The translations under genes and the position numbers were made by a program. Positions 1 to 7,627 of a DNA stretch of 13,600 nucleotides are shown here, in pieces (position 1 is the stretch's first letter; each line of letters starts with the position of its first letter). Source of the stretch: an uncultured Eubacterium sp. (GTDB taxonomy: Bacteria; Bacillota; Clostridia; Oscillospirales; Acutalibacteraceae); NCBI GenBank assembly GCA_934512155.1, contig CAKSWS010000037.1:1-13600 (forward strand). Reading direction: 5' to 3'. Below the pieces are notes generated by a model. It was given only the letters and a program-made list of their open reading frames with translations. It ran no database searches and was not told where the DNA came from.

Positions 1-123
1 CCACAAAACTTTTACCTTTGTGGTCCACTTATTATCATAAATAACAGTAATGGTAGCAGTCAATGAAAAAATTACGGCAAATATTGCGACAATAACAGCA
101 ACAACAATTAAAAATACTTTCAC
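1..123 (-). CDS. DUF2953 domain protein, N-terminal part (cut by left window edge)
   Basis: The first 41 codons of a gene that runs off the left edge. The protein opens with one strongly hydrophobic segment of about 24 residues, followed by a polar stretch (DNKWTTKVKVLW) typical of the start of DUF2953 proteins, which are small membrane-anchored proteins of unknown function often found just after scpB and before a GerW/YtfJ-type sporulation gene in Clostridia. I chose the GTG at 121-123: the stretch AAGGGTGG, which overlaps the scpB stop, lies about five bases upstream. The GTG at 127-129 in the same frame is too close to that ribosome site. The gene starts 11 bases after scpB ends and is surely in the same operon. 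The family call rests on the N-terminal pattern plus position, so it is moderate; that a gene begins here is well supported. Confidence 0.6.
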   Translation of the reverse strand, partial: MKVFLIVVAVIVAIFAVIFSLTATITVIYDNKWTTKVKVLW

Positions 124-134
124 TTGCACCACCC

Positions 135-755
135 TTACTCATCTTTATTTTCACTGATTTCGGAAAGAAACTTGTCTTTACTTGTTTCTTCTTCAAACAA
201 TGAAGTTTGACCGTTATCTTTATCTATTTTTTCGATTTCCTCGGTAGACGGCAAATCCGGCAAATCGTCAAGACTGTTTAATGAAAAACATCTTAAAAAT
301 CTGTCTGTAGTGCCATAAACAAGAGGTCTTCCCGGCAAGTCAAGCCTGCCCTTTTCTTCTATTAAACCCTTTTGTATAAGATTTGCAACAGAACCGGAGC
401 AATCAACGCCCCTGATTTGCTCAATAAAACTTTTGGTAACCGTTTTATTATAAGCCACAATAGCTAAAACTTCAAACGCAGCTTGAGATAACGGTGTATT
501 TTTCTTAATTTCAAGCAGTGCACGAACATCATCACCATATTCTTCACGAGTGCAAAGCTGATATTTACCGTCTATTCTTACAAGACGTATGCCGCTTTCT
601 TTTTCTTCGTATTTATCCTCAAGATGACCAAGCATTTTTGTAACGCTTTCCAAATCAAGGTCAAGCACTTCGGCAAGTTTTGAAGGCTCAACTGCATCTC
701 CGGCGGCAAAAAGCATAGCTTCCAACTTGGCTGTTATATTATTTTCACTGCTCAA
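135..755 (-). CDS. scpB: Segregation and condensation protein B
   Basis: ScpB is the winged-helix (kite) subunit of the Smc-ScpA-ScpB condensin; a dimer binds the middle of the kleisin ScpA and helps compact and segregate replicated chromosomes in the cytoplasm. The protein has 206 residues, close to the usual family length. It shows the N-terminal winged helix (KLEAMLFAAGDAVEPSKLAE, near residues 10-30) and the second one with the family hallmarks LSQAAFEVLAIVAYNK (about 89-104), IEQIRGVDC and GRPLVYGTTDRFL (about 141-153). The last 40 or so residues are acidic and probably disordered. The start is TTG at 753-755, with GAGGT about eight bases upstream; this puts the start inside the end of scpA with an 11-base overlap, so the two are likely translationally coupled. 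Identification is firm. Confidence 0.95.
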   Translation of the reverse strand: MSSENNITAKLEAMLFAAGDAVEPSKLAEVLDLDLESVTKMLGHLEDKYEEKESGIRLVRIDGKYQLCTREEYGDDVRALLEIKKNTPLSQAAFEVLAIVAYNKTVTKSFIEQIRGVDCSGSVANLIQKGLIEEKGRLDLPGRPLVYGTTDRFLRCFSLNSLDDLPDLPSTEEIEKIDKDNGQTSLFEEETSKDKFLSEISENKDE

Positions 756-1467
756 TATTTTCTACCTCATTAACAATTTGAATTTCTGCATCATTCATTG
801 GGCCGTCTATAGTAATCTTTTTTGTTTTGGCAAGTTCCAAAACAGCAAGAAATGTGGCAACCAAATCACTTTTTGACTGTGCGCCGTCAAAAAGTTTTAC
901 AAATTTAACCCTTTTACCGCTCCAAAGCTTACGCATAACCGTTTGAATTTTTGAAGCAACGTTAACAAATTTTCTTGCAACAATTACCTTAAAAGAATCA
1001 ATAGGCGGCGGCAATTTTCGTTGTGCTCTGCCTGCCGCACTAATGTAAGCATTAAGCAATTCTTCACCTTCATGAAAGCGTTCATAATCATAATTTACAT
1101 AACCCTGTTGAGGTTCACGAACAAAGCGATTAAATCCGTCTGTGTGGTCTTTTAACTTTTCTGCCATTATTTTACAATCACGATATTCTATCAGTTCACC
1201 GGTAAGCTCACGTTTTAATTCTTCAGCCTCTTCATGGCGAGGTAAAAGCGATACTGTTTTTATATAAATCAACCTTGCTGCCATTTCAAGGAAATCGCCG
1301 GCAACGTCAAAATCGGCATTTTCCATTTGCCGAACATAATCAAGATACTGATTAACAAGTTCAACAATAGGAATATCATTAATATTCAATTTATGTTTAC
1401 TTATAAGATGAAGCAACAAGTCCATAGGACCTTCAAACACTTCAAGTTTATAATTAATTTGTTCCAT
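745..1467 (-). CDS. scpA: Segregation and condensation protein A (kleisin)
   Basis: ScpA is the kleisin that bridges the two heads of the Smc dimer in bacterial condensin. The 240-residue protein begins with the conserved helix region YKLEVFEGPMDLLLHLISK (residues 6-24), followed by INDIPIVELVNQYLDYV, which forms the Smc-neck-binding N-terminal domain. The LIYIKTVSLLP segment precedes the ScpB-binding middle, and the C-terminal winged helix (KSDLVATFLAVLELAKTKKI, around residues 199-218) binds the Smc cap. Its ATG lies one base after the stop of the M50 protease gene, with only a weak GGGG ribosome site, so translation probably depends on coupling to the upstream gene. It overlaps scpB by 11 bases. 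Smc itself is not in this window, as is usual. Identification is firm. Confidence 0.95.
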   Translation of the reverse strand: MEQINYKLEVFEGPMDLLLHLISKHKLNINDIPIVELVNQYLDYVRQMENADFDVAGDFLEMAARLIYIKTVSLLPRHEEAEELKRELTGELIEYRDCKIMAEKLKDHTDGFNRFVREPQQGYVNYDYERFHEGEELLNAYISAAGRAQRKLPPPIDSFKVIVARKFVNVASKIQTVMRKLWSGKRVKFVKLFDGAQSKSDLVATFLAVLELAKTKKITIDGPMNDAEIQIVNEVENIEQ

Positions 1468-1468
1468 A

Positions 1469-2134
1469 TTAAGCCCCGAAAATAAGTTTTGGAATAATTG
1501 AAATAAAATTCATCATAGCGTTTGAAAGAAAAGAAATAAAACCGTCTAACACACCGGTAAACAAAACAACCATTAAACCAATCATAATATATCTTTCATA
1601 ACGCATTATATTAAAATATGTTTTGTCAGGTAAAAACGCAGAAAGAACCCTTGAACCGTCAAGAGGCGGAATAGGAATAAGATTAAACACCGCAAGGGAA
1701 ACATTAACGGAAGCGGCATAATAGAAAAACATGGCAATATAGCCTGCCGCTACAGATGTTGCAGTCGCTTTTATTCCGTAAAAAACAAAAACCGAGATAA
1801 ATCCCATCAATAAATTCGATACAGGACCTGCCAAAGCAGTTAACGCCATACCGTATTTTGGATTTTTAAAATTGTTAGGATTAATCGGCACGGGATTTGC
1901 ATAACCGATACCAAAAAGCAAAATCATAACAGTTCCCACAGGATTAAGCTGTGCAAGCGGATTAAATGTTAGTCTGCCGCTGTTTTTTGCTGTATTATCA
2001 CCAAGCTTATATGCAACCCAACCGTGAGCCAATTCATGAATCGGCAAGCAACAGAGAAGCACGAATGCACGAGATAATAAAAGCAAAATTACCATCATCA
2101 CTTCACCATGTAAAACAGCACTTATTAAACTCAT
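1469..2134 (-). CDS. M50-family site-2-type membrane zinc metalloprotease
   Basis: A 221-residue integral membrane protein of the rhomboid-unrelated site-2 protease (peptidase M50, YwhC-like) group. These enzymes cut substrates within or near the membrane; the substrate of this subfamily is generally unknown. The zinc-binding HELAH motif is at residues 33-37 in the first long hydrophobic segment, with His33, His37 and catalytic Glu34. The third zinc ligand is in the conserved NLIPIPPLDGSRVL segment (about 152-165). About five hydrophobic segments are visible, and GRLTFNPLAQLNPVGT after the first is also typical. The ATG at 2132-2134 has AGGGTG six bases upstream and lies 13 bases after prmC. 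An alternative start at Met13 or Met14 (2098 or 2095) is possible because a promoter-like sequence overlaps the first ATG. Close linkage to scpAB is common in Clostridia. Confidence 0.9.
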   Translation of the reverse strand: MSLISAVLHGEVMMVILLLLSRAFVLLCCLPIHELAHGWVAYKLGDNTAKNSGRLTFNPLAQLNPVGTVMILLFGIGYANPVPINPNNFKNPKYGMALTALAGPVSNLLMGFISVFVFYGIKATATSVAAGYIAMFFYYAASVNVSLAVFNLIPIPPLDGSRVLSAFLPDKTYFNIMRYERYIMIGLMVVLFTGVLDGFISFLSNAMMNFISIIPKLIFGA

Positions 2135-2161
2135 TATATCACCCTAATCAAATACAGGCAA
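2133..2161 (-). promoter_or_regulatory. Promoter-like sequence overlapping the M50 protease start
   Basis: Read on the minus strand, TTGCCT (2156-2161) is followed after exactly 17 bases by TATAAT (2133-2138), with the extended -10 dinucleotide TG at 2140-2141. The -10 is a perfect match and the -35 matches four of six. Transcription would begin near 2126, inside the M50 gene, so such an mRNA would need the downstream ATG at 2098 or 2095, which has GGTGA just ahead of it. It could equally be a chance match in AT-rich DNA, since the same bases hold a ribosome site and start codon for ATG 2134. Confidence 0.35.
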
Positions 2162-2969
2162 CAGCCATTCGCCGGTTGCCGTAAATATCTTTTTTAATTT
2201 CAATATCTTTATAACCGTTACTCATTAATATACTACGCACATCTTCGCCTTGTTCATTACCTATTTCAAAAAGCAACCTACCGCCATTCTTTAAATACTG
2301 CTTATAATTTTGGGAAATAAAGCGGTAAAATTCAAGTCCGTCAACACCGCCGTCAAGTGCCATAATCGGTTCTTCAAGCACTTCTGACTGAAGGCTCGAT
2401 ATTTCATTGCTTTTAATATAAGGCGGATTCGACACAATTATATCGACTTTTTCAATTTGAGGAAGATTATATAAATCCTCATTAATTAAAATCGTGTTAT
2501 TAACAGAATCGGCATTTTTTTTTAAATAAACAAATGCATCTTCGCTTTTTTCAACAAGATAGACTTTGGAGTTTTTAACGGCTTTGGCAATACTTATACC
2601 TATACACCCGCTGCCTGCACACAAATCAATAACTACGGGATTTTTAATTTTTTTAGCAAATTTAACTGCTAAATCGGTAAGTTCCTCTGTTTCCGGGCGT
2701 GGAATCAAAACACCTTTTCCCACATAAAATTCACTTTCATAAAAGTCCCATTTACCGATAACATATTGAAGAGGTTCACCGCTTTTAACACGCCAAAGTA
2801 AATCAGCAAAGCGTTTCATAATAATTTCATCAGATTTATAAAATTCAAACTGACTGTTTTTAATTCCGTCTAAATGGCACACAAGGCAAAGTGATTTAAA
2901 CTCCGCTTCATCAACACCGTTTGCAGAAAGAAAATAAACGCCGTAATCATATGCTTCTTTTAAAGTCAT
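2148..2969 (-). CDS. prmC: Peptide chain release factor N5-glutamine methyltransferase
   Basis: PrmC (HemK) uses S-adenosylmethionine to methylate the glutamine of the GGQ motif in release factors RF1 and RF2, which makes translation termination efficient. The 273-residue length is normal. Seen in the sequence: the N-terminal helical substrate-recognition domain (1-75), GVLIPRPETEELTD (86-99), the SAM-binding motif I DLCAGSGCIG (115-124), and the catalytic NPPY at 181-184, followed by the usual LQSEVLEEPIMALDGG region. The ATG overlaps the stop of the DUF1385 gene by four bases (ATGA), a sign of translational coupling. In many Clostridia prmC is followed by prfA, the gene for its substrate RF1; here it is followed by the M50 protease instead. 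Identification is firm. Confidence 0.95.
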   Translation of the reverse strand: MTLKEAYDYGVYFLSANGVDEAEFKSLCLVCHLDGIKNSQFEFYKSDEIIMKRFADLLWRVKSGEPLQYVIGKWDFYESEFYVGKGVLIPRPETEELTDLAVKFAKKIKNPVVIDLCAGSGCIGISIAKAVKNSKVYLVEKSEDAFVYLKKNADSVNNTILINEDLYNLPQIEKVDIIVSNPPYIKSNEISSLQSEVLEEPIMALDGGVDGLEFYRFISQNYKQYLKNGGRLLFEIGNEQGEDVRSILMSNGYKDIEIKKDIYGNRRMAVACI

Positions 2970-3940
2970 TTAATTTCATCGTCCTCCGGGTTATCGGTAA
3001 TAACGGCTTTAATTGCGGCAATTCCGCATTCGAGAATACCGTCATCATTCGGTTCTTTCGTAGTTAATCTTTGCATCCAAAGCCCGGGAGCGGAAACTAT
3101 TCTAACAAAAAGGTTATCATGCTTGCCGGCATATTTTATAAACTCATAACCAATGCCCATAATAAGCGGCAGGAAAAGCAGTTTAAAGAAAACCCACAAA
3201 ACACGCTGTGCAGCAATAGCAGGAAAAATTTTTGCAATAATACTGTACAAAATAATGCTGAAAATCAAAATAACAAAAATAAACGAAGTACCGCATCTTG
3301 GATGAAAACGACATGATTTTTTAACATTTTCAACCGTTAATTCAAGACCGGATTCATAACAGGCTATAGATTTATGTTCGGCACCGTGATACATAAACAT
3401 TCTTTTAATATCTTTCATCTGACTTACAAGTGCAATATAAACAACAAAAATAAGCATTTTCATTCCGCCCTCGATTAATCCCTGAAAATTAACCAAAGCA
3501 CCGGATGTTGCCTGATTTAATTTATTATAAATGAAAACCGGAAACCAAAAGAAAAGCAAAAAAGCCAATGCAAAACCAAGAACAGAACCTAAACCAGTAA
3601 TAAAATTCATTAATTTATCACCAAACTTATCGGTTAACCATTTTTCAAACTTGCTTAAATTTTCTTCATCATAATCTTCCATGCCGGAAACTTCTGCAGA
3701 ATACATTAATGTTTTATAACCCATTATCATGGATTCAATAAAATTAACAACGCCCCTGATAACAGGCACACCTAAAAACTTATATTTATCTCTTACATGC
3801 TTTAATTCATGGTATTCAACAAGAATATCACCATCCGGTTTACGCACGGCTGTTGCCATACCCTTAGGTCCCTGCATCATAACGCCTTCAATTAAAGCCT
3901 GACCGCCAACGGAAGTTTTATGTTTTAATTTTTCTGACAT
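2966..3940 (-). CDS. DUF1385 multi-pass membrane protein (YqhQ-like)
   Basis: A 324-residue membrane protein of the DUF1385 family, whose biochemical role is not established as far as I know. The family signature GGQALIEGVMM is at residues 12-22, and the equally conserved YHGAEHK at 184-190 and CRFHPRCGTSF (210-220) follow; the cluster of His, Glu and Cys residues could bind a metal, which is my inference. About four hydrophobic segments are seen, near residues 115-138, 160-175, 218-241 and 248-268. The gene starts 25 bases after the histidine kinase stop and overlaps prmC by four bases. The ATG at 3938-3940 has no good ribosome site: the nearest AAAGG is about 16 bases away. The start is still favoured because family members begin about ten residues before GGQA. 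Linkage of DUF1385 to prmC is common in Clostridia. Confidence 0.88.
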   Translation of the reverse strand: MSEKLKHKTSVGGQALIEGVMMQGPKGMATAVRKPDGDILVEYHELKHVRDKYKFLGVPVIRGVVNFIESMIMGYKTLMYSAEVSGMEDYDEENLSKFEKWLTDKFGDKLMNFITGLGSVLGFALAFLLFFWFPVFIYNKLNQATSGALVNFQGLIEGGMKMLIFVVYIALVSQMKDIKRMFMYHGAEHKSIACYESGLELTVENVKKSCRFHPRCGTSFIFVILIFSIILYSIIAKIFPAIAAQRVLWVFFKLLFLPLIMGIGYEFIKYAGKHDNLFVRIVSAPGLWMQRLTTKEPNDDGILECGIAAIKAVITDNPEDDEIK

Positions 3941-3965
3941 ATCGGTTCACATAGCCTTTCATTTG

Positions 3966-5501
3966 CTAATTACTTTTAAGGTTAATATCTTCATCTGTAA
4001 CCTCATCTTCACGGGAAACAGAATTGTCTATCTCTTGCTTTGACGGTGCACTTTCAATAGGCAAATAAATGGTAACAAGCGTACCTGTACCCTCTTCACT
4101 GTCTATTTCAAGTTTACCTTTATGCAAATTAATTATTTCATTTGTTACGGCAAGACCTATTCCAGAACCACGCACCGAAACATTAGCTTTATAAAATTTT
4201 TCCATTACATGGGGCAAATCTTCTTTAGAAATTCCACAGCCTTGGTCTGCGATAGAAATTTTAACCGCATCGCCGTTATTAAATTTAGCAAATTCAGCCT
4301 TAACAAAAATTTTACTGTTTGGACGTGAATACTTAAGTGCATTATCAAGAATATTCATAAACACTTGCTTTAATCTGTTTGCATCTGCATTGGCAGGAGC
4401 TGCAAAATCAGGAATACTGTATTTAACCTCAATGCCCTCTCGCATTGCACGCTCACGGAATGTAAACACAGTTTCGTCAAGCTCGGCAAAAATATCTGTT
4501 TTTGCAAGTCTTAAAGTCATTCGTCCGCTTTGAAGTCGACTGAAATCAAGAAGTTCCTCAACAAATCCCTCTAACCTGCCTGCTTCACTTACAATAACCT
4601 GCAAACCCTTGGCTGTTAATTCATCCATATTCTCATTTTGCCCAAATGATAATGTTTCGCCCCAACCCTTAATTGATGTTAAAGGTGTGCGCAACTCATG
4701 AGAAATAGTAGAAATAAAGTCATTTTTCATTTTATCCGATGAAGCAATTTCAGCAGCCATAGAATTAATTGAATCGCACAAATCGCCTATTTCATCATCA
4801 TACTTTTTTTCAATTCTAACATCTAAATTACCTTGAGAGATAGCTTTTGTAGTATCTGTAATTTCTCTGACCGGAATTATGATTGAACGAATAAAAAACA
4901 AATTAGAAAAAATAATTATTAAAAACACTACCAAAAGGGCAAGAAAAATCAAAAAGATAAGCGTTGCAATTTGGCTGTTTATTTTATCAAGCGAAGTCAT
5001 TATTCTTACTGCGCCGACATTTGTACCGTTTGAATTTTGAATAACACGTGTTACAGCCATAATATGTTCGCCGCCTTTTGCGATTTTACCAACATATTTG
5101 CCTGTTCCCTTTTCATTTGCCATAGCTTCATTATAATCAGGCATATTAACGTTTTGATTAATAAAGCCATCTGAAGAAGCAATAACATTACCCTCGTTGT
5201 TTATTACCCAAGTTGTTGTTTTGTCCTTATATGTATAGCTGTCTATAAACTGAGCAGCCGACGATTCAAGCGATGTACCCGAATTCAAATTAACGGCAAA
5301 ATAATTCACTGCAGATGATGAAGCACCACTGTTTAAAATATTTTCAACCGAATTATAATAAAATGTTTTAATTGAAAAAGCGGCAATTATAAAAACAATA
5401 ATAAGGAATACGAAAATAAGCCCGATAATATTAATTATCCAGCGCTTTGTAATTCCTTCTAACTTAAAGTTTTTAAATTTTTGTGCCAATTTTTCTTTCA
5501 T
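3966..5501 (-). CDS. Membrane sensor histidine kinase (HAMP-HisKA-HATPase)
   Basis: The sensor of a two-component system; on a signal it autophosphorylates and passes phosphate to the response regulator encoded just upstream. The 511-residue protein shows membrane segment 1 (about 21-44), an extracytoplasmic domain of about 130 residues (45-176) with a Cache-like look, membrane segment 2 (178-204), HAMP (205-252), a HisKA domain with SHELRTPLTSIKGW and phospho-acceptor His268, and a HATPase domain with N-box residues Asn383 and Asn387, DQGCGI (419-424) and GSGIGLAV (445-452). All key residues are intact, so it should be active as kinase and phosphatase. A hydrophilic, acidic tail of about 30 residues follows the ATPase domain. 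The layout resembles WalK/PhoR-type kinases, but there is no PAS domain and no wal neighbour gene, so I give no symbol. The ATG follows GGAAG by about ten bases and the regulator stop by 20 bases. Confidence 0.93.
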   Translation of the reverse strand: MKEKLAQKFKNFKLEGITKRWIINIIGLIFVFLIIVFIIAAFSIKTFYYNSVENILNSGASSSAVNYFAVNLNSGTSLESSAAQFIDSYTYKDKTTTWVINNEGNVIASSDGFINQNVNMPDYNEAMANEKGTGKYVGKIAKGGEHIMAVTRVIQNSNGTNVGAVRIMTSLDKINSQIATLIFLIFLALLVVFLIIIFSNLFFIRSIIIPVREITDTTKAISQGNLDVRIEKKYDDEIGDLCDSINSMAAEIASSDKMKNDFISTISHELRTPLTSIKGWGETLSFGQNENMDELTAKGLQVIVSEAGRLEGFVEELLDFSRLQSGRMTLRLAKTDIFAELDETVFTFRERAMREGIEVKYSIPDFAAPANADANRLKQVFMNILDNALKYSRPNSKIFVKAEFAKFNNGDAVKISIADQGCGISKEDLPHVMEKFYKANVSVRGSGIGLAVTNEIINLHKGKLEIDSEEGTGTLVTIYLPIESAPSKQEIDNSVSREDEVTDEDINLKSN

Positions 5502-5521
5502 TTGATATACTTCCGTAGATT

Positions 5522-6232
5522 TTATTCATTACTAACCCATTTATAGCCCAAGCCCCAAATGGTTATTAACCTTGTAGGGCTTGAAGGATTATCTTCTACC
5601 TTCATTCTTAAACGGCGAATATTAACATCTACAATTTTTTCATCGCCAAAATAATTATTACCCCACACCTGCTTTAAAATATCGGTTCTGCTTAAAGCGG
5701 CATTTGGATTTTTAAAGAAATATTCAATAATTTGAAATTCTACCTGTGTAAGTTCAATTAATGAACCTGATTTTGCAAGGGTTCTGTTTCTTAAATTAAG
5801 CTCAAATTCATCAAGCACAACAGAATCGCCTGTAGTATCGTTTTTTCTGAATCCTCTTGTCATTTCAACACGCCTGTAAACAGCATCTACACGAGCCATT
5901 AATTCACTTGGTGAAAACGGCTTTGTAACATAATCATCAGCGCCGAAAAGAAGACCTGTAACTTTATCCATTTCCTGTGTTTTAGCAGAAAGCATAATGA
6001 TGCCTAAATCGGGATATTTTTTTCTTAATTCTTTGCAAACTGTAAGCCCGTCAACCTCGGGCATCATTATATCAAGAATTGCAACATCAAATCCGTTTTC
6101 ATCTTTAGAAAACTTTTCAAGGGCAACAGCACCGTTTTCTGCCTGTTCAACCTCATAACCGCTTCTTGTTAAGTTAATAACTATAAACTCACGGATGGAT
6201 TCTTCATCCTCTGCCACAAGTACCTTTTTCAT
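5522..6232 (-). CDS. OmpR/PhoB-family response regulator
   Basis: The DNA-binding partner of the kinase that follows. The 236 residues form a receiver domain (1-120) with acidic residues Glu8 and Asp9, phospho-acceptor Asp54 in AILDIMMPEVDG, Ser82 and Lys104 in DDYVTKPFSP, then a winged-helix effector domain (about 130-234) with LTQVEFQIIEYF, VWGNNYFGDEKIVDVNIRRL and the terminal GLGYKW typical of the family. Such regulators dimerise on phosphorylation and bind direct repeats, often activating or repressing their own operon. The start is firm: AAGGAG lies eight bases upstream, inside the last codons of the lipoprotein gene, which ends two bases before this ATG. All catalytic residues are present. 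Target genes cannot be read from the window beyond the possible autoregulation discussed for the promoter at 7597-7668. Confidence 0.95.
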   Translation of the reverse strand: MKKVLVAEDEESIREFIVINLTRSGYEVEQAENGAVALEKFSKDENGFDVAILDIMMPEVDGLTVCKELRKKYPDLGIIMLSAKTQEMDKVTGLLFGADDYVTKPFSPSELMARVDAVYRRVEMTRGFRKNDTTGDSVVLDEFELNLRNRTLAKSGSLIELTQVEFQIIEYFFKNPNAALSRTDILKQVWGNNYFGDEKIVDVNIRRLRMKVEDNPSSPTRLITIWGLGYKWVSNE

Positions 6233-6234
6233 AA

Positions 6235-7545
6235 TTATTCTCCTTTATAAGATTTAAGCATATTTTTAACATCATCTTGAGTTAAAATAAAACGAGCATC
6301 ACTGCCCAAAGTTGATAAATAAACATAACCTGCATCTTCACCTATAATGTTATAGCCTGAATAATCGCCTTGATTTTCAGAATAATGAGATTTTAAAACC
6401 GTTAAAACAGAAAAAATCAGTTTATCCTCATCATCTGAAATTGTTAAAAGAGATTTTGATGCGTCATAAGTAATTTTAATATTTTCAAACATATCATCCG
6501 GAATGATAAGCTGATAATTGTCCTTTTCAACGGCAAGAGAATAAGCCTTATGGTCAAGAACAGTATTTTCATAGCGTTGCCAATCAACACCGTTTACCCC
6601 TGCAGGCACAGATATATCCGAATCAAGGGGGATTTCTATTTTACCGTCGCCGTTAATATCTCTGCTTGTAATCATTGAATTTCTTGTGGTACGTTTTGTA
6701 ACGCCGGTTGAATAACTGTAAAACGGAGAAATTATTGTATTGTAATAATCAGACCAATAAATGATTTCCGTAAGCATTTGAGTACCGTTTGATTTAACTG
6801 CATCTGCATAAATATAAACTGTGCCGTCTGTTTCTTCAAGGCTGAAATTTTTGTAAGAATTTATATGCCCGTCCAACTTAGTATTACCTAAAAATTTTAA
6901 GCTGTTATCTTCAAAATAATAAAGAACTGCATTTGCTGAAATTTTATCGCCTGATTCAATGAAAAAAGCAACGAGTTCATTTTTATTATCATTATCTACA
7001 TCAACGGTTATATAGTTATTAATGGTAAGTTCTTTTTCACATTCGTTTAAAACAAATCCGTCGTTATTCTTGCCCTGTGAATAAACAGTCATTATATGAT
7101 TTGAGGAATTACTTATAACATCCCACAATACTATGAATTCCAAAACATTATCACCGTTTAAATCACAAAAATCAACAGAATAAATATCTGAACCTTCACC
7201 CTCAAGATTATAAATTACAGACCAGCTATCGCCGGTTTTATCCATAAGTGCCATATCAATGGTACCCAATGAAGACGCAGGCTCATAAAATACAACTGCC
7301 TCCTGTTCATTATCGCCGTCATAATCAAAAAAAGTGTAAGCAGTAGTAAATTTACCGCCGGCAGGTGTTTTCAGTGAAAAACCGCCTTTGCAATAATTAC
7401 TTAAAGTATTTTGGATATTTTCATTTTCACCGGTTGGTGAAACGGGAGAAATAAGTTCATCAACAGAAGACGCTATTCTGAAAGAACAGCCTGTAAACAA
7501 CAAGCACACTGAAATTATTACAGCAACAATTTTAACGCACTTCAA
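6235..7545 (-). CDS. VCBS/FG-GAP-like repeat lipoprotein linked to a two-component system
   Basis: A predicted cell-surface lipoprotein of 436 residues with no named function. It begins MKCVKIVAVIISVCLLFTGC, a short signal peptide with the lipid-anchored cysteine at residue 20. The mature part has at least four aspartate-rich loops of the form DxDxDxxxE (YDGDNEQE near 75-82, LNGDNVLE near 129-136, VDNDNKNE near 183-190, INGDGKIE near 297-304), like the calcium loops of FG-GAP/VCBS beta-propeller repeats. The start is TTG at 7543-7545, preceded by GGGGGAG at a spacing of about five bases; the ATG starts further up (7581, 7566) lie before or inside that ribosome site. It is the first gene of the regulator/kinase operon and ends two bases before the regulator. 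It could be an accessory sensor or a product of the regulon; that is inference. Confidence 0.82.
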   Translation of the reverse strand: MKCVKIVAVIISVCLLFTGCSFRIASSVDELISPVSPTGENENIQNTLSNYCKGGFSLKTPAGGKFTTAYTFFDYDGDNEQEAVVFYEPASSLGTIDMALMDKTGDSWSVIYNLEGEGSDIYSVDFCDLNGDNVLEFIVLWDVISNSSNHIMTVYSQGKNNDGFVLNECEKELTINNYITVDVDNDNKNELVAFFIESGDKISANAVLYYFEDNSLKFLGNTKLDGHINSYKNFSLEETDGTVYIYADAVKSNGTQMLTEIIYWSDYYNTIISPFYSYSTGVTKRTTRNSMITSRDINGDGKIEIPLDSDISVPAGVNGVDWQRYENTVLDHKAYSLAVEKDNYQLIIPDDMFENIKITYDASKSLLTISDDEDKLIFSVLTVLKSHYSENQGDYSGYNIIGEDAGYVYLSTLGSDARFILTQDDVKNMLKSYKGE

Positions 7546-7596
7546 AATTTCTCCCCCTTTTAACATAATTGCATATTTCAAAACATAATTTGTAAT

Positions 7597-7627
7597 ATTA
7601 TATCATTAATTAATTACAAAATAAACA
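7597..7627 (-). promoter_or_regulatory. Promoter of the lipoprotein/two-component operon
   Basis: A perfect extended -10, TGATATAAT, lies at 7597-7605 on the minus strand, so transcription should begin near 7590 and leave a leader of about 45 bases before the TTG start at 7545. No good -35 is present at 17 bases (TTTATT); the best related sequence, TGTTTA at 7622-7627, is 19 bases away and belongs to one of two 15-base direct repeats. A strong -10 with a poor -35 overlapped by a repeat fits a promoter that needs an activator. The location just after a terminator and before an operon supports it. Confidence 0.6.

Noticed and set aside
1966..2184. Open frame on the plus strand opposite the M50 protease and prmC genes
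   Set aside because: It lies antisense to firmly identified genes, has no recognisable product and no ribosome site of note; the minus-strand genes explain the open frame.
3071..3316. Open plus-strand frame opposite the DUF1385 gene
   Set aside because: Asn/Lys-rich translation with no domain, antisense to a conserved gene: a shadow frame of AT-rich coding DNA.
5340..5360. TATAAT on the minus strand inside the histidine kinase gene
   Set aside because: No acceptable -35 or extended TG element accompanies it, and it lies within coding sequence with no gene start nearby.
3966..6232. Naming the two-component pair walRK or phoPR
   Set aside because: The kinase lacks the PAS domain usual in WalK and PhoR, and the companion wal genes are absent; the sequence supports only a WalK/PhoR-like OmpR-family pair.
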